Below, one piece after another: positions 42,911-52,027 of a DNA stretch of 64,000 bases. The DNA is taken from contig NZ_CP110389.1 of assembly GCF_026015985.1 (NCBI RefSeq), positions 4,558,001 through 4,622,000 of the forward strand, given 5' to 3'. A model generated the notes under the pieces. That model worked only from the letters and a program-made list of their open reading frames with translations, was not told the DNA's origin and searched no databases. The translations under genes and the position numbers were made by a program. Position 1 is the stretch's first letter, and each line of letters opens with the position of its first letter. This DNA is from Rhodopseudomonas sp. P2A-2r. Its GTDB lineage: Bacteria; Pseudomonadota; Alphaproteobacteria; Rhizobiales; Xanthobacteraceae.

Positions 42911-44494
42911 CTACTCCACCAACTCCGTCGCCGCGGCCTTGGCCGGTCCCGCAAGCGCCCGCTCTTCCATCAGCAGCAGGAAAAATGCGCCCACCGCCAT
43001 CATCGCCGCGGCGGCGGCGAACACGTAGCGGAACGCATGCACCATGTCGGCGGCGGCAATGGGATGTGCCGCGCCGGCATGCTCGCCGGAGATGGTGATG
43101 TCGGCGCCCAGCACCATCAGCAGGATCGTGGTGAAGGCGGCGACGGTGAACGACGCCATCAGCGCACGGAAGAAGTTCATGGCGCCGGTGGCGGTGCCGA
43201 CCTGCGGCCGCGGCACGGCGTTCTGGATCGACACCACCGACACCGGGAAGGTGGTGCCGAGGCCGACGGCGAACGCGCCGAGCATGGTGAGCAGCGCCCA
43301 CAGCGGCAACGGCGCGGCGAACGCCATCAGCATCGCCATGACCGCCGCCATGCCGGTGCCGGCGATCGCCACGCGCTTGTAGTGCTTGGCGCGCGTCATG
43401 GTGCGGCCGGCAATCGCGGCGCCGGCCACCGAGACCGCCGCAATTGGAATCAGCGCCAGCCCTGCCTCGCCGGCGGTGAGGCCGTAGACCACTTCGTAGT
43501 AAAGCGGCAGATGCACCGTGAGCCCGATCATCGCGCCCATGGCGCAGCCGCCGGCGGCCATCGCATACGGCACCACCGTGCCCGACATCAGTTGCAGCGG
43601 CAGGAACGGTTCGGAGGTCCGCAGCGCGTGCCAGATGAAGGCGAGCGCCATCGCCGCCGCCGCGCCGAGCATCGCCAGAATGGTCGGCGAGGCCCATGAG
43701 AATTTCGTGCCGCCCCAGGTCAGCACCAGCATGACCGTCACCGCCGCGGCCATCAGCAGCACACCGCCGAGCCAGTCGACCTTGCGCATGCGGTGGAACA
43801 CCGGGATCTTCTTCATGTTCGGCAGCAGCATGGCGAGCGCGGCAATGCCGAGCGGAATGTTGATCCAGAAGATCATCGACCAGTGCAGGTGTTCGGCGAA
43901 CAGCCCGCCGAGGATCGGCCCGCCAATGCCGGCGGCCACCCAGACGCTGCTGAAATAGGCCTGGTACTGGCCGCGCTCGCGCGGCGTCACCACGTCAGAG
44001 ATCACCGTCTGCACGATCGGCAGGATGCCGCCGCCGCCGAGGCCCTGCAGCGCACGGCCGAGGATCAGCACCAGCATGTTCGGTGCCAGCGCGCACATCA
44101 CCGAGCCCGCCATGAACAGCGCCAGCGCGGCGATGATGGTGGCACGGCGGCCGTAGATGTCGGACAGCGTCCCGAACACCGGCGCCACCGCAGTCGAGGC
44201 CAGCAGATAGGCGGTGATCACCCAGGACAGGTTGGAGACATCGCCGAACTGGCGGCCGATGGTCGGCAATGCCGTTGCGACGATGGTCTGGTCGAGCGCC
44301 GCCAGAAACATCGTCAGCAGCAGGCTCACCAGAATGGTGCGCACCTCGCTCTTGGTGAGCGGCGGCTTCGGCGCGATCGACGGGGCGTCGCTGACCTCCA
44401 TCACCTCGGTCGGAATGTGCGACAGTTCCGCGACAACCTCGTCTGACAACGGCTGACCGGCCGCTGCGCGGCTCTTCGGCTCGAACTTGTTCAT
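42911..44494 (-). CDS. MFS multidrug transporter, DHA2 (14-helix) family
   Basis: A 527-residue proton-driven efflux pump. After a 55-residue cytoplasmic N-terminus come 14 predicted helices. Family motifs are 'FLAALDQTIVATALPTIGRQ' (motif D1, D in LDxTIVNVALP), 'GTLSDIYGRRATIIAAL' (motif A) and 'LGRALQGLGGGGILPIVQTV' (motif B/C region). It lies next to the divergent TauE/SafE gene, with 246 bp between them. ATG 44494 is preferred; the frame remains open upstream as shadow sequence. Substrates cannot be predicted. Confidence 0.92.
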   Translation of the reverse strand: MNKFEPKSRAAAGQPLSDEVVAELSHIPTEVMEVSDAPSIAPKPPLTKSEVRTILVSLLLTMFLAALDQTIVATALPTIGRQFGDVSNLSWVITAYLLASTAVAPVFGTLSDIYGRRATIIAALALFMAGSVMCALAPNMLVLILGRALQGLGGGGILPIVQTVISDVVTPRERGQYQAYFSSVWVAAGIGGPILGGLFAEHLHWSMIFWINIPLGIAALAMLLPNMKKIPVFHRMRKVDWLGGVLLMAAAVTVMLVLTWGGTKFSWASPTILAMLGAAAAMALAFIWHALRTSEPFLPLQLMSGTVVPYAMAAGGCAMGAMIGLTVHLPLYYEVVYGLTAGEAGLALIPIAAVSVAGAAIAGRTMTRAKHYKRVAIAGTGMAAVMAMLMAFAAPLPLWALLTMLGAFAVGLGTTFPVSVVSIQNAVPRPQVGTATGAMNFFRALMASFTVAAFTTILLMVLGADITISGEHAGAAHPIAAADMVHAFRYVFAAAAAMMAVGAFFLLLMEERALAGPAKAAATELVE

Positions 44495-44740
44495 GTCGAT
44501 GAATTCAGTGGCTGGGCGACAAAACGGCCGCGCGGGCTGCGATGGACGGGAAATTATCATGCAAATGCATGGGATGACAGGTGTTCGCTTGCATGGGAGC
44601 ATCCCGCGACGCTCACGTCGCAGCTGCGGAATGTCATCGCCGACTATGCGGCAATGCGCTGCCAGCGATCGTGATGGCGACCGCGACCCGGTTCCCGTCT
44701 CCGGTGGCATTACGCGCTCCCATCGTTTAAACGCGCCGTC

Positions 44741-45532
44741 ATGGATCTTGCCCCCGACATCATTGCCCTGCTCTGCCTCGCCGCCGTGGCGGCCGGCTTC
44801 GTCGACGCCATTGCTGGCGGCGGCGGGCTGATCATGATCCCGGCGCTGCTGGCGGCCGGCGTCAGCCCGGTGGCGGCCATCGCCACCAACAAGGTGCAGG
44901 GCTGCGTCGGCACCGCATCGGCGACCTATACGTACTGGCGCGGCGGCTGGATCGACTTCAAGCTGCTGCGCATCCCGCTGGTCGCAGCACTGGCCGGCGG
45001 CGCCGGCGGCGCGCTGGCGCTGATGGCCGTCGACACCCGATGGCTGATGGTGGTGCTGCCGATCCTGCTGGTCGGCATCGCCTTGTTTTTCCTGGTGGCC
45101 CCGGTCGCCGGCGACATCGATTCCCGCGCCCGCCTGACGCCGCTCGCCTACGCGGCGGTGGCCGCCGCCATCGGCTTCTATGATGGATTTTTCGGCCCCG
45201 GCGCCGGCTCGTTCTACGCGCTCAGCCTGGTTGCCCTGATGGGCATGGGGCTGACCCGGGCGACCGCGCATACCAAGGTGCTCAACCTGATGAGCAACCT
45301 GGTGTCGATCGCGGTGATGGCGTCCGGCGGACAGGTGCTGTGGATGCTAGGTGCGACCCTGGCCATCGGCAATTTCATTGGCGGCCGGCTCGGCTCGCGC
45401 ACCGCGATGCGCTTCGGGCCGAAGGTGATCCGCCCGCTGCTGGTGATCATCTCGCTCGGCGTCACCGCCAAGCTGCTGCTCGACCCCGCCAACCCGCTGC
45501 GCGTGCTGGTGCTGGCATGGGTCGCGCGCTGA
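44741..45532 (+). CDS. TauE/SafE (TSUP) family membrane exporter
   Basis: A 263-residue protein with seven to eight helices and the TSUP duplicated motifs 'GFVDAIAGGGGLIMIPALLA' (first half) and 'GFYDGFFGPGAGSFYALSLV' (second half), plus 'IATNKVQGCVGTASATYTY'. Family members move sulfite, sulfoacetate or other organosulfur anions across the inner membrane. There is no sulfur-metabolism gene alongside, so the substrate is open. ATG 44741 has no strong Shine-Dalgarno sequence. It is convergent with the BrnA gene, whose stop lies 4 bp past its end. Confidence 0.9.
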   Translation: MDLAPDIIALLCLAAVAAGFVDAIAGGGGLIMIPALLAAGVSPVAAIATNKVQGCVGTASATYTYWRGGWIDFKLLRIPLVAALAGGAGGALALMAVDTRWLMVVLPILLVGIALFFLVAPVAGDIDSRARLTPLAYAAVAAAIGFYDGFFGPGAGSFYALSLVALMGMGLTRATAHTKVLNLMSNLVSIAVMASGGQVLWMLGATLAIGNFIGGRLGSRTAMRFGPKVIRPLLVIISLGVTAKLLLDPANPLRVLVLAWVAR

Positions 45533-45535
45533 CGC

Positions 45536-45825
45536 TCATTTGATCTTGTTGAGCTTGCGCAGGTCGGCATCGATACGCGACTGCCAGCCATCGCCGCCGG
45601 CCTTGTACTTGTCGATCACCTCGCCCGACAGCCGCAACGAGATCAGCCGCTTGGTCGGCGCCTTGTTGGGACCGCGCCCCCGGCGGATCGAGGCCGCGAG
45701 TTCGGGCAAGACTTCGGCGAACGGGCGCATCTCGGCAAGTTCCTCGTCCGTCAGTTCAGGAAACTCCGTGTCGTCCCATTCCTCCTTGGTGAAACCCTGA
45801 CCCGGCTTGAATTCTTTTTGGCCAT
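45536..45825 (-). pseudogene. brnA: BrnA antitoxin, one frameshift as given
   Basis: BrnA is the DNA-binding antitoxin and autorepressor of BrnT/BrnA systems. Restored by one A in the AAAAA run near 45815, it starts 'MAKKEFKPGQGFTKEEWDDT' at ATG 45825 and continues 'FPELTDEELAEMRPFAEVLP'. It ends in the ribbon-helix-helix segment 'RLISLRLSGEVIDKYKAGGD' with 'GWQSRIDADLRKL', which is the BrnA consensus (..SLRLD.EVL..F...G.GWQ.RIN..L). As given, the frame runs in from upstream. The toxin gene is reduced to a remnant. Confidence 0.78.
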
Positions 45826-45931
45826 CGATCAGTCTCCTCTCTTTGCGGCTCGCCGAAGGCATGCTGATGATGCTGATGCCTTCGGCCCCCAGCGTCACGA
45901 AAAGTGCTGCGACAATACCGCAACGCGTGGT
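45826..45931 (-). pseudogene. BrnT toxin, C-terminal remnant
   Basis: The ~30 codons directly upstream of BrnA read 'ALFVTLGAEGISIISMPSAS' and 'RKERRLIDG'. This matches the C-terminal strand and helix of BrnT (LFV.yt..g..iRIISaR.AsrkErr.Y). The N-terminal two thirds, including the catalytic fold, are missing, replaced by the terminator region of the next operon. The RNase toxin is therefore lost and the antitoxin orphaned. Confidence 0.6.
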
Positions 45932-45946
45932 TCCCGACAGCACAAA

Positions 45947-45974
45947 GCCGCCGGACGCTCACGCATCCGGCGGC
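45947..45974 (-). terminator. Rho-independent-type terminator of the catabolic operon
   Basis: GCCGCCGGA and TCCGGCGGC form a perfect 9-bp stem around a 10-base loop. On the minus strand a short T run follows (CGGCTTTG). It lies 20 bp beyond the stop of the MFS gene at 45995. Confidence 0.75.
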
Positions 45975-45994
45975 CCTGCCCTCGTCCCAACCCG

Positions 45995-47320
45995 CTAGCG
46001 CTGCGCGGCGGGCACCTTCTTCACCTTGACGGCCAGGCAGAGGATCGCGGCGATGATCGGGCCCGCGGCCAGGGTCAGCAGCGCCGGCGTGAAGCTCTGG
46101 GTGGTGTCCTTGATCCAGCCGACCAGATAGGGCCCGGCGAAGCCGCCGATCTGCGCGAAGCCGTTGATCGCCGCGAGACCGCCGGCGGCGGCGGGTCCCG
46201 TCAGGAACAGCGTCGGCAGGCTCCAGAACACGCCGAGCACCGCCCACACGCCGGCTGCGGCGGCGCATAGCAGCAGCAGACCGACCAGCGGGCTCGGCGC
46301 AAAGGCGCTGGCAGCGAGGAACACGCCGCCGAGCAACGCCGACAGCGCGGTGTGCCATTTGCGTTCGCCGGTGGCGTCGGAATTGCGGGCCACGAACACC
46401 AGCCCGAGGGTCGCGAACACGAACGGGATCGCGGTGACGAAGCCGGTCTGCAGGTCGGTGAGCCCGCCGATCGAGCGCACGATCTGCGGCAGCCACAGCA
46501 CCACGCCGTAAACCGCCATGGCGTTGAACATATAGATCAGCGTCAGCAGCCAGACGCGGTAATCGCTGAAGATGGCGCGGAACGAATGGGTGCCGACGGC
46601 CTTGACCGCACGGTCCTCGCGATCCAGCTCCGCGATCAGCCAGCTGCGCTCGGTGGCGGTGAGCCAGCGGGTGTCGGTCTGCGGTCGGTCGACGAGATAG
46701 AAGAAGGTCACGACACCGAGAATGACGGCCGGCGCGGCCTCGAGGATGAACAGCCATTGCCAGGCCGCGAGGCCGAACCAGGTCGGATTGCTGGACAGGA
46801 TCCATCCCGACAGCGGCGCGCCGATCACCGTCGACAGCACCGTCGCGGTCATGAAGCCGGCGGTCGCCTTGGCGCGGTCGCGCTGCGGAAACCAGTAGGT
46901 CAGATACAGCAGCACGCCCGGCACGAAGCCGGCCTCGGCGAGGCCGAGCAGAAAGCGCACGATGTAGAAGCTGGTCTCGCCCTTCACGAACGCCATGCAG
47001 CAGGACACGATGCCCCAGCTCACCATGATGCGGGCGATCCAGCGGCGCGGACCGACCTTGTGCATGATCATGTTGCTGGGAATTTCGAATGCGATGTAGC
47101 CGAGGAAGAAGATGCCGGCGCCGAGACCGTAGGCGGTCGCCGACAGGCCGAGATCCTTGTTCATGTGGATGGCCGCGAAGCCGACATTCACACGATCGAG
47201 GTAGTTGATGATGAACAGCACGAAGCAGAAGAACACGATGCGCCAGCGCAGCTTGCCAAGCACGCTTTTGCGGATGTCATCCTCGACCGTGACGGGAGGA
47301 TGGGTAGCGATCATCGACAT
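45995..47320 (-). CDS. MFS transporter, anion:cation symporter (ACS) family
   Basis: A 441-residue, 12-helix importer for organic acid anions. 'IINYLDRVNVGFAAIHMNKD' is the diagnostic ACS first-helix motif (NYLDR), with 'GIFFLGYIAFEIPSNMIMHK' and 'RIMVSWGIVSCCMAFVKGET' in the next loops. Relatives import phthalate, 4-hydroxyphenylacetate, galactonate or other sugar acids. It is the last gene of the FAH-SDR-MFS operon, 73 bp after the SDR gene with a strong hairpin in between. ATG 47320 gives 'MSMIATHPPVTVEDDIRKSV'; GAGGAAATCCC lies just upstream. Confidence 0.9.
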   Translation of the reverse strand: MSMIATHPPVTVEDDIRKSVLGKLRWRIVFFCFVLFIINYLDRVNVGFAAIHMNKDLGLSATAYGLGAGIFFLGYIAFEIPSNMIMHKVGPRRWIARIMVSWGIVSCCMAFVKGETSFYIVRFLLGLAEAGFVPGVLLYLTYWFPQRDRAKATAGFMTATVLSTVIGAPLSGWILSSNPTWFGLAAWQWLFILEAAPAVILGVVTFFYLVDRPQTDTRWLTATERSWLIAELDREDRAVKAVGTHSFRAIFSDYRVWLLTLIYMFNAMAVYGVVLWLPQIVRSIGGLTDLQTGFVTAIPFVFATLGLVFVARNSDATGERKWHTALSALLGGVFLAASAFAPSPLVGLLLLCAAAAGVWAVLGVFWSLPTLFLTGPAAAGGLAAINGFAQIGGFAGPYLVGWIKDTTQSFTPALLTLAAGPIIAAILCLAVKVKKVPAAQR

Positions 47321-47349
47321 GGGATTTCCTCATTTCTTGATTGGTATTT

Positions 47350-47381
47350 GACCTGGCGCCGGCCACGACCGGCGCCAGGTC
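47350..47381. promoter_or_regulatory. Perfect inverted repeat between SDR and MFS genes
   Basis: GACCTGGCGCCGG, CCACGA, CCGGCGCCAGGTC: a 13-bp perfect stem with 6-base loop. Without a following T run it more likely acts as an mRNA-stabilising or attenuating hairpin that tunes transporter expression relative to the enzymes. Confidence 0.6.
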
Positions 47382-47393
47382 ATCGGCACGCGA

Positions 47394-48140
47394 TCAGTAG
47401 GTCGCGCGGCCGCCGGAGACGTCGAACACGCCGCCGGTCGAGAACGAGGCTTCCTCGCTGGCGAGCCAGCAGATCAGCGACGCCACTTCGGCGATGGCAC
47501 CGAAACGCCCGATCGGAATCTTCGACAGCATGAAGTCGATGTGTTCCTGGGTCATCTGATCGAAGATTGCGGTGCGGACCGCCGCAGGGGTCACGCAGTT
47601 GACGCGGATATCGGTCTTGGAGACTTCCTTGCCGAGCGACTTGGTGAAGCCGATCACGCCGGCCTTGGAGGCGCTGTAGGCCGAGGCGTTCGGATTGCCT
47701 TCCTTGCCGGCGATCGATGCGACATTGACGATGCGGCCGTAGCCGCTGGTCTCCATGACGCGGATGGCCGCCTGGTTGCAGTAGAAGATGCCGTTGAGAT
47801 TGACATCGACCACGCGGCGCCAGGCATCGACCGGATAGTCGCGCACGGTAGTGTTGGGACCGGTGATGCCGGCGCTGGCGACGAGCACGTCGAGGCCGCC
47901 GAGCGCCTTGACGCTGGCATCCATGGCCCTGGCCACCGCATCGGCGTCGGCAATGTCGACGACCTGGACGTCAACGGCGCCGCTGCTGGTCCGGGCGGGC
48001 TGCAGCAGCGCATCGGTGAGATCCCACAGGCTGACCTGCGCGCCCTCGGCCGCGAGCCGCGTGGCGACATCGAGGCCGATGCCCGAGGCACCGCCGGTGA
48101 CGATGGCCTTGCGGCCCTTGAAACGATCCTTGAACAACAT
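47394..48140 (-). CDS. Short-chain dehydrogenase/reductase (probable sugar-acid dehydrogenase)
   Basis: A 248-residue classical SDR. The cofactor site is 'AIVTGGASGIGLDVATRLAA' (TGGASGIG, about residues 15-22), and 'SLWDLTD' places an Asp at the end of strand 2, favouring NAD. Catalytic residues: Ser in 'IVNVASIAGKEG', Tyr and Lys in 'AYSASKAGV'. It lies 10 bp after the FAH hydrolase gene. The SDR plus FAH-hydrolase pairing resembles the diketo-hydrolase branch of L-fucose/L-rhamnose acid degradation (3-deoxy-2-keto acid dehydrogenase followed by 2,4-diketo hydrolase). Aromatic-acid pathways also use both families, so the substrate is not certain. Confidence 0.9.
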   Translation of the reverse strand: MLFKDRFKGRKAIVTGGASGIGLDVATRLAAEGAQVSLWDLTDALLQPARTSSGAVDVQVVDIADADAVARAMDASVKALGGLDVLVASAGITGPNTTVRDYPVDAWRRVVDVNLNGIFYCNQAAIRVMETSGYGRIVNVASIAGKEGNPNASAYSASKAGVIGFTKSLGKEVSKTDIRVNCVTPAAVRTAIFDQMTQEHIDFMLSKIPIGRFGAIAEVASLICWLASEEASFSTGGVFDVSGGRATY

Positions 48141-48150
48141 GGTCAGACTT

Positions 48151-49005
48151 TCAGCTGCGGGAGAAGGCGATGACGCGCTGGCGCTGGGTGCCGAGCTTGG
48201 CGATCCCGAGCGTCATCACATCGCCGGGCTTGAGGTAGATCGGACTGGGCTTCTTGCCCATGCCGACGCCGGGCGGCGTGCCGGTGGTGATGATATCGCC
48301 GGGCATCAGCGTCATGAACCGGCTGAGATAGCTGACGATCACCGCGCAGTTGAAGATCATGGTGCGGGTGCTGCCGGTCTGCATGCGCGTGCCGTTGACG
48401 TCGAGCCACATGTCGAGGGCCTGGGGATCGCCGACTTCGTCCGATGTCACCAGCCACGGTCCGACCGGACCGAAGGTGTCGCATCCCTTGCCCTTGTCCC
48501 AGGTGCCGCCGCGCTCGATCTGATACTCGCGTTCGCTGACGTCGTTGACCAGGCAGTAGCCGGCGACGTGATTGAGAGCCTCGGCTTCGCTGACATAGCT
48601 GGCGCGCTGGCCGATGACGATGCCGAGTTCGACCTCCCAGTCGCTCTTGACGGACTCCTGCGGCAACATCACGTCGTCGTTCGGCCCGCTCAGCGAACTG
48701 ATCGCCTTGGTGAACACCACCGGCTCGCCGGGGATCGGCAGATTGGATTCGGCGGCGTGATCGGCATAGTTGAGTCCAATCGCGATGAACTTGCCGACAT
48801 TGGCGATGGGCACGCCGAGGCGCGGCGCGCCCTCGACCAGCGGCAGCGATTGCGGATCGATCCCGCCGAGACGAGCCAGCGTCGCCGGCGCCAGCGCGGC
48901 CGCATTGATATCGGTGAGATGGGCCGACAGATCGCGGAGACGTTGATCGGCGTCGAGCAGGCCTGGTTTTTCCTGGCCCACGGGGCCGTAGCGCAGCAGT
49001 TTCAC
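48151..49005 (-). CDS. Fumarylacetoacetate hydrolase-family protein
   Basis: A 284-residue FAH-fold hydrolase, first gene of the catabolic operon. Metal and substrate residues are visible: 'AIGLNYADHAAESNLP', 'EPVVFTKAISSL', the acidic cluster in 'DWEVELGIVIG', 'GYCLVNDVSEREYQ', 'KGCDTFGPVGPWLVT' and 'PGDIITTGTPPGVGMGKKP' (the conserved GTPxGVG). It cleaves C-C bonds in beta-diketo acids with Mg2+. Length and sequence are close to 2,4-diketo-3-deoxy-L-fuconate hydrolase and ureidoglycolate-lyase-like members. The start at ATG 49005 gives the standard 'MKLLRYGPVGQEKPGLLDAD'. Confidence 0.9.
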   Translation of the reverse strand: MKLLRYGPVGQEKPGLLDADQRLRDLSAHLTDINAAALAPATLARLGGIDPQSLPLVEGAPRLGVPIANVGKFIAIGLNYADHAAESNLPIPGEPVVFTKAISSLSGPNDDVMLPQESVKSDWEVELGIVIGQRASYVSEAEALNHVAGYCLVNDVSEREYQIERGGTWDKGKGCDTFGPVGPWLVTSDEVGDPQALDMWLDVNGTRMQTGSTRTMIFNCAVIVSYLSRFMTLMPGDIITTGTPPGVGMGKKPSPIYLKPGDVMTLGIAKLGTQRQRVIAFSRS

Positions 49006-49153
49006 TGGATTGAATCCCGATGTTGGTGGACGGACGGACGAGCGATCACCCGGCGTTCGGCCAGGTCATCGCGCATGGTTGGGCAGACGGGGGATGGTGA
49101 GTCACACGGCAATGGCAGCGCCGCTTTCAACTTCCTCCCGCCGATTATTATTA

Positions 49154-49186
49154 TCCCAATATGTGGGACTTTGTTACGATATGTGG
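49154..49186. promoter_or_regulatory. Candidate IclR operator between the FAH and IclR genes
   Basis: An AT-rich island in the divergent promoter. TCCCA-ATATG-TGGGA (49154-49168) is a 5-bp inverted repeat, and ATATGTGG occurs twice (49159-49166 and 49179-49186), exactly 20 bp apart. Paired sites two helical turns apart suit a dimer-of-dimers regulator such as IclR. Confidence 0.5.
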
Positions 49187-49332
49187 TATCAGACTTATCG
49201 GCGGTGGCGCTGTCAAGAGGATCTTTGGCAGCGCATCACCGTGGGCACCGATGCCATGGCGTCCTCGAAGAGGCCGTCATGGTAATCACAGGCGGATGGC
49301 GCGCTGCTGCCGCTCGATCACAGGGAATGCCG

Positions 49333-50139
49333 ATGTCTGATGTTTTGCGCGAATCTCCGGCAGCATTGACGGCCAATGCCGCGCCGCCGGAGCGCCCGGC
49401 GCCCCAGGGCGCGCAGACGCTGATGCGGGCGCTCGATGTGCTGGAAGCGATCGCCGCAGGCACCGTGGATCTCGCCGCGCTGTCGGCGAAGCTCGGCACC
49501 ACCCGCAGCACCACCCATCGGCTCGCCTCCGCACTGGTCGATCGCCGCTATCTCAATTTCTCGCCGCGCGGCGGCTACAGCCTCGGGCCCAAGCTGCTCG
49601 AACTCGGCTTCCGGGCGCAACGCGACATGCCGCTGCGCCAGGTGGCGCATGGCCATCTGGTCGAACTGGCCGCACTCACCCAGGACACCGTGCAACTCGG
49701 AATCCTCGACGAGAACGTCGTGCTCTATATCGACAAGGTGCCCGGCCAGCGCCGCTTCGAGATCCGCTCGACCATCGGCGACCGGCACGCGGTGTGGTCG
49801 ACGGGGCTCGGCAAGGCGCTGGTGCTCGACAGCAACGAGGCGGACTGGAAGGCCTTCTACGACAGGGCCGCCGGCGCGCGGCGCTCCGCGGAGGACTGGC
49901 AGCAATCGCTGGCGCGCATGCGCACCTATGCGCAGAGAGGCGCCGCCTTCGACCTGGAAGAGAGCGCGCCGGAGCTGCGCTGCGTGGCCGCCCCGATCCG
50001 CGACGCCAGCGGCGCCATCGTCGCCGCGATCAGCGTCTCCAGCATCGCCCAGTACATGCAGCCGGAGCGCATGGACGAGCTCAGCCACGATGTCCGCGCC
50101 ACCGCCGCATCGGTCAGCCGGGCGCTGGGCTGGCGGTAG
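49333..50139 (+). CDS. IclR-family transcriptional regulator of the catabolic operon
   Basis: A 268-residue regulator. The winged helix lies at about residues 27-85 ('LMRALDVLEAIAAGTVDLAA', 'LSAKLGTTRSTTHRLASALV'), followed by the IclR effector domain ('QDTVQLGILDENVVLYIDKV', 'GDRHAVWSTGLGKALVLDSN' and 'RCVAAPIRDASGAIVAAISV'). ATG 49333 has AGGGA 6 nt upstream; the frame is open far upstream only as shadow. It is divergent from the FAH-SDR-MFS operon, with a candidate operator between, so it probably represses or activates it in response to an intermediate. Confidence 0.9.
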   Translation: MSDVLRESPAALTANAAPPERPAPQGAQTLMRALDVLEAIAAGTVDLAALSAKLGTTRSTTHRLASALVDRRYLNFSPRGGYSLGPKLLELGFRAQRDMPLRQVAHGHLVELAALTQDTVQLGILDENVVLYIDKVPGQRRFEIRSTIGDRHAVWSTGLGKALVLDSNEADWKAFYDRAAGARRSAEDWQQSLARMRTYAQRGAAFDLEESAPELRCVAAPIRDASGAIVAAISVSSIAQYMQPERMDELSHDVRATAASVSRALGWR

Positions 50140-50213
50140 CACGTGTCCTCATCAATTGCGGGTTCGTGTGGGAGCGAGCGTGTGATCCGTTACGATTGAA
50201 GCGATTTGGTATC

Positions 50214-50352
50214 GTGTCCCGGACGCGGTGCGGCCTGGCGAAGCGAAGCTTCGCACCGCAGTGCCGCTCCGCAGATCCGGGACCGCACCAAATGCTGTCT
50301 GCAGTGCACTACGCCTCCTGCGGAGGCGCAGTGCACTGCGTCCGGACACGAT
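50214..50352. repeat. RIME-like intergenic repeat, copy 2, with nested palindromes
   Basis: Outer arms GTGTCCCGGAC...GTCCGGACAC. Inside are GCGAAGCTTCGC and the near-perfect GCAGTGCACTACGCCTCC/GGAGGCGCAGTGCACTGC stem. It is related to 40300-40392 and lies at the end of the IclR gene. Confidence 0.8.
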
Positions 50353-50660
50353 TCCATCGAGACTGTGTCTCGGCTTCGAATGTTCACCCGTGTCGGCGTC
50401 CAACACTGCCCCCCGCATAGCTCAGGAATCAGAAATAGTTTGCAGCACTTATGTCGCTCCGGGTAGGGGCAGCCTTGGGCGCCGATCGGGGGTCAAAGGC
50501 CATGCCGATTCACAGTCGCGTTCCCTGAACCGGAAGCAGCTCAGAAGGCTGCCTCTTATTCACGCTCCTCCGGTCCAACACACCACGGTTTCAATACGCT
50601 GTTCCACGATCGGAGCAGTATGACGGCGGGCACATTCATCTGTCTGCCGGCAGCTACTAA
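50353..50660. other. Gap between the IclR repeat and the histidine kinase; no gene seen
   Basis: About 308 bp. Several short frames lack protein-like composition. It may serve as the convergent terminator region. No structured RNA recognised. Confidence 0.35.
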
Positions 50661-52027
50661 TCAGCGAGGAGCTTCGAGAGGCAGCATCGGCTGGTCCGCG
50701 CGTGCTATTGGCAAATGAACAGATGCCTCGAAGCCGGAGGACGCGCCTGGACGTGGCGATCTTAAAATGAGTGGGCTTTCGATTCGATCCGCGATGGCGG
50801 AGACTATTGCGAGGCCCAATCCGCTGCCGTCTGTGGTTGCGCCCGCTCGCTCGAAACGGGCAGTGAGATGAGCGAGAGCATCCCGCGGCAGGACGGGCCC
50901 TTCGTTCGCAACGATCAATTTCCCATCCGGCGCAAGAGACACTTCGACCGGGGAGGCTTCCGAGCCGTGACGCACAGCGTTCTCCACCAGGTTTCGACAC
51001 AATATCCCGAAGGCGTCAGGATCGAGGTCTGACATCACCGGCTTCTCTGGCAGCGTCAGCGCGATGCGGCCAGGCGCTCCTGTTCGCGCGATGTCCTCGA
51101 CCACCAGCCGCGCGACGATTCTAAGATCTACAATTTGATTCAGGCGGAGCTGTCCGCCTTCCGCCCGTGCGAGCTGCATGAGACGCTCAGCAAGTCGCGT
51201 GAGCCGCTTAAGCGTAGTCTCAATGTCAGCCGCCCTTGCTCTTGCGGCCGAGTCACTGGTTTCCGACTGAAGGCGCTGCGCTTGCGCGATAGCGCCGGCA
51301 AGCGGCGTGCGCAATTCATGCGCGGCATTGGTTGCGAAACTGCGCTCGGCCTCGAAGGCTTCACGCAATCGCGCAAGCAGGCTGTTTAGTGTCGCGGCCA
51401 GTGGGTCGATCTCCGAAGGCAGCTCGTCTGTGGGGACCAAGGAAAGGTCGCGGGCGCTTCGAGCCTCAAGGACTGCCCGAAAGCGTCGCAACGAGCCGAG
51501 GCTCGTCCGGACCGCAAGTGCGATTGCCGCCAGCGCGACGGGCAGCACGATCAGCAGCGGCAGGCCGAGGCCCAGCTGGATCTCCCGCGCGACCGCCGCG
51601 CGATGGGCGAGCGGTTCGGCGACGGTGATGCGGATCGTCCCCTGGATCGCCGCATCATTGTAGAGGCGATGAGTTGCGGTCTGCCGGAAGCCGGGGCCGT
51701 CCCAGGTCGGGAACACCGCCGGATCAGCCGCGTGGGATTGCAGTAGGATGCGATCCTCGGGATCGCGCACGACATAGGTAAAGAGTTCGTCATGCTCGCG
51801 GATCGGCGCGAGTCTTTGGGTCACCCCTCATCATCGCGCGCGATGATGTCGGTTACGGCTAGCGGCAGAATGCGCTCCGCGGTTTCCCGTAAGGAGGAGT
51901 CGAACACCTCGTCCATCTCGGCCCGCACGATAACGGCCGTGATCGCCGCGGCGAGCAGCCACAGGATCGACAGCACCAGGCCGATGGATAGCCCCAATCT
52001 GGTCTGGAGGCTTCGGGGCAGCCTCAT
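50661..52027 (-). pseudogene. Sensor histidine kinase (QseC/TctE class), one frameshift as given
   Basis: Restored, about 454 residues. The first helix is 'LGLSIGLVLSILWLLAAAIT' (residues 11-30), then a periplasmic sensor region and a second helix near residues 156-172. The kinase core carries His at about 237 in 'FATNAAHELRTPLAGAIAQA', then 'NLVENAVRHGSEASPVEVSL' (N box) and 'GSGLGLAIVSAIADRI' (G box). The frame breaks near 51825; a fifth G in GGGG restores 'RDDEGVTQRLAPIREHDEL'. ATG 52027 overlaps the regulator stop by 4 bp (ATGA), so the two are coupled. It presumably senses a redox or metal-related cue for the adjacent cluster; the signal is unknown. Confidence 0.87.

Noticed and set aside
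44495..45271. A 5' extension of the drug-type MFS frame by about 260 codons
   Set aside because: The extension is antisense to the TauE/SafE gene and lacks protein-like composition; MFS homology starts at 44494.
47851..49332. A long plus-strand open frame upstream of the IclR gene
   Set aside because: It is antisense to the SDR and FAH genes; IclR homology begins after ATG 49333, which has a ribosome-binding site.
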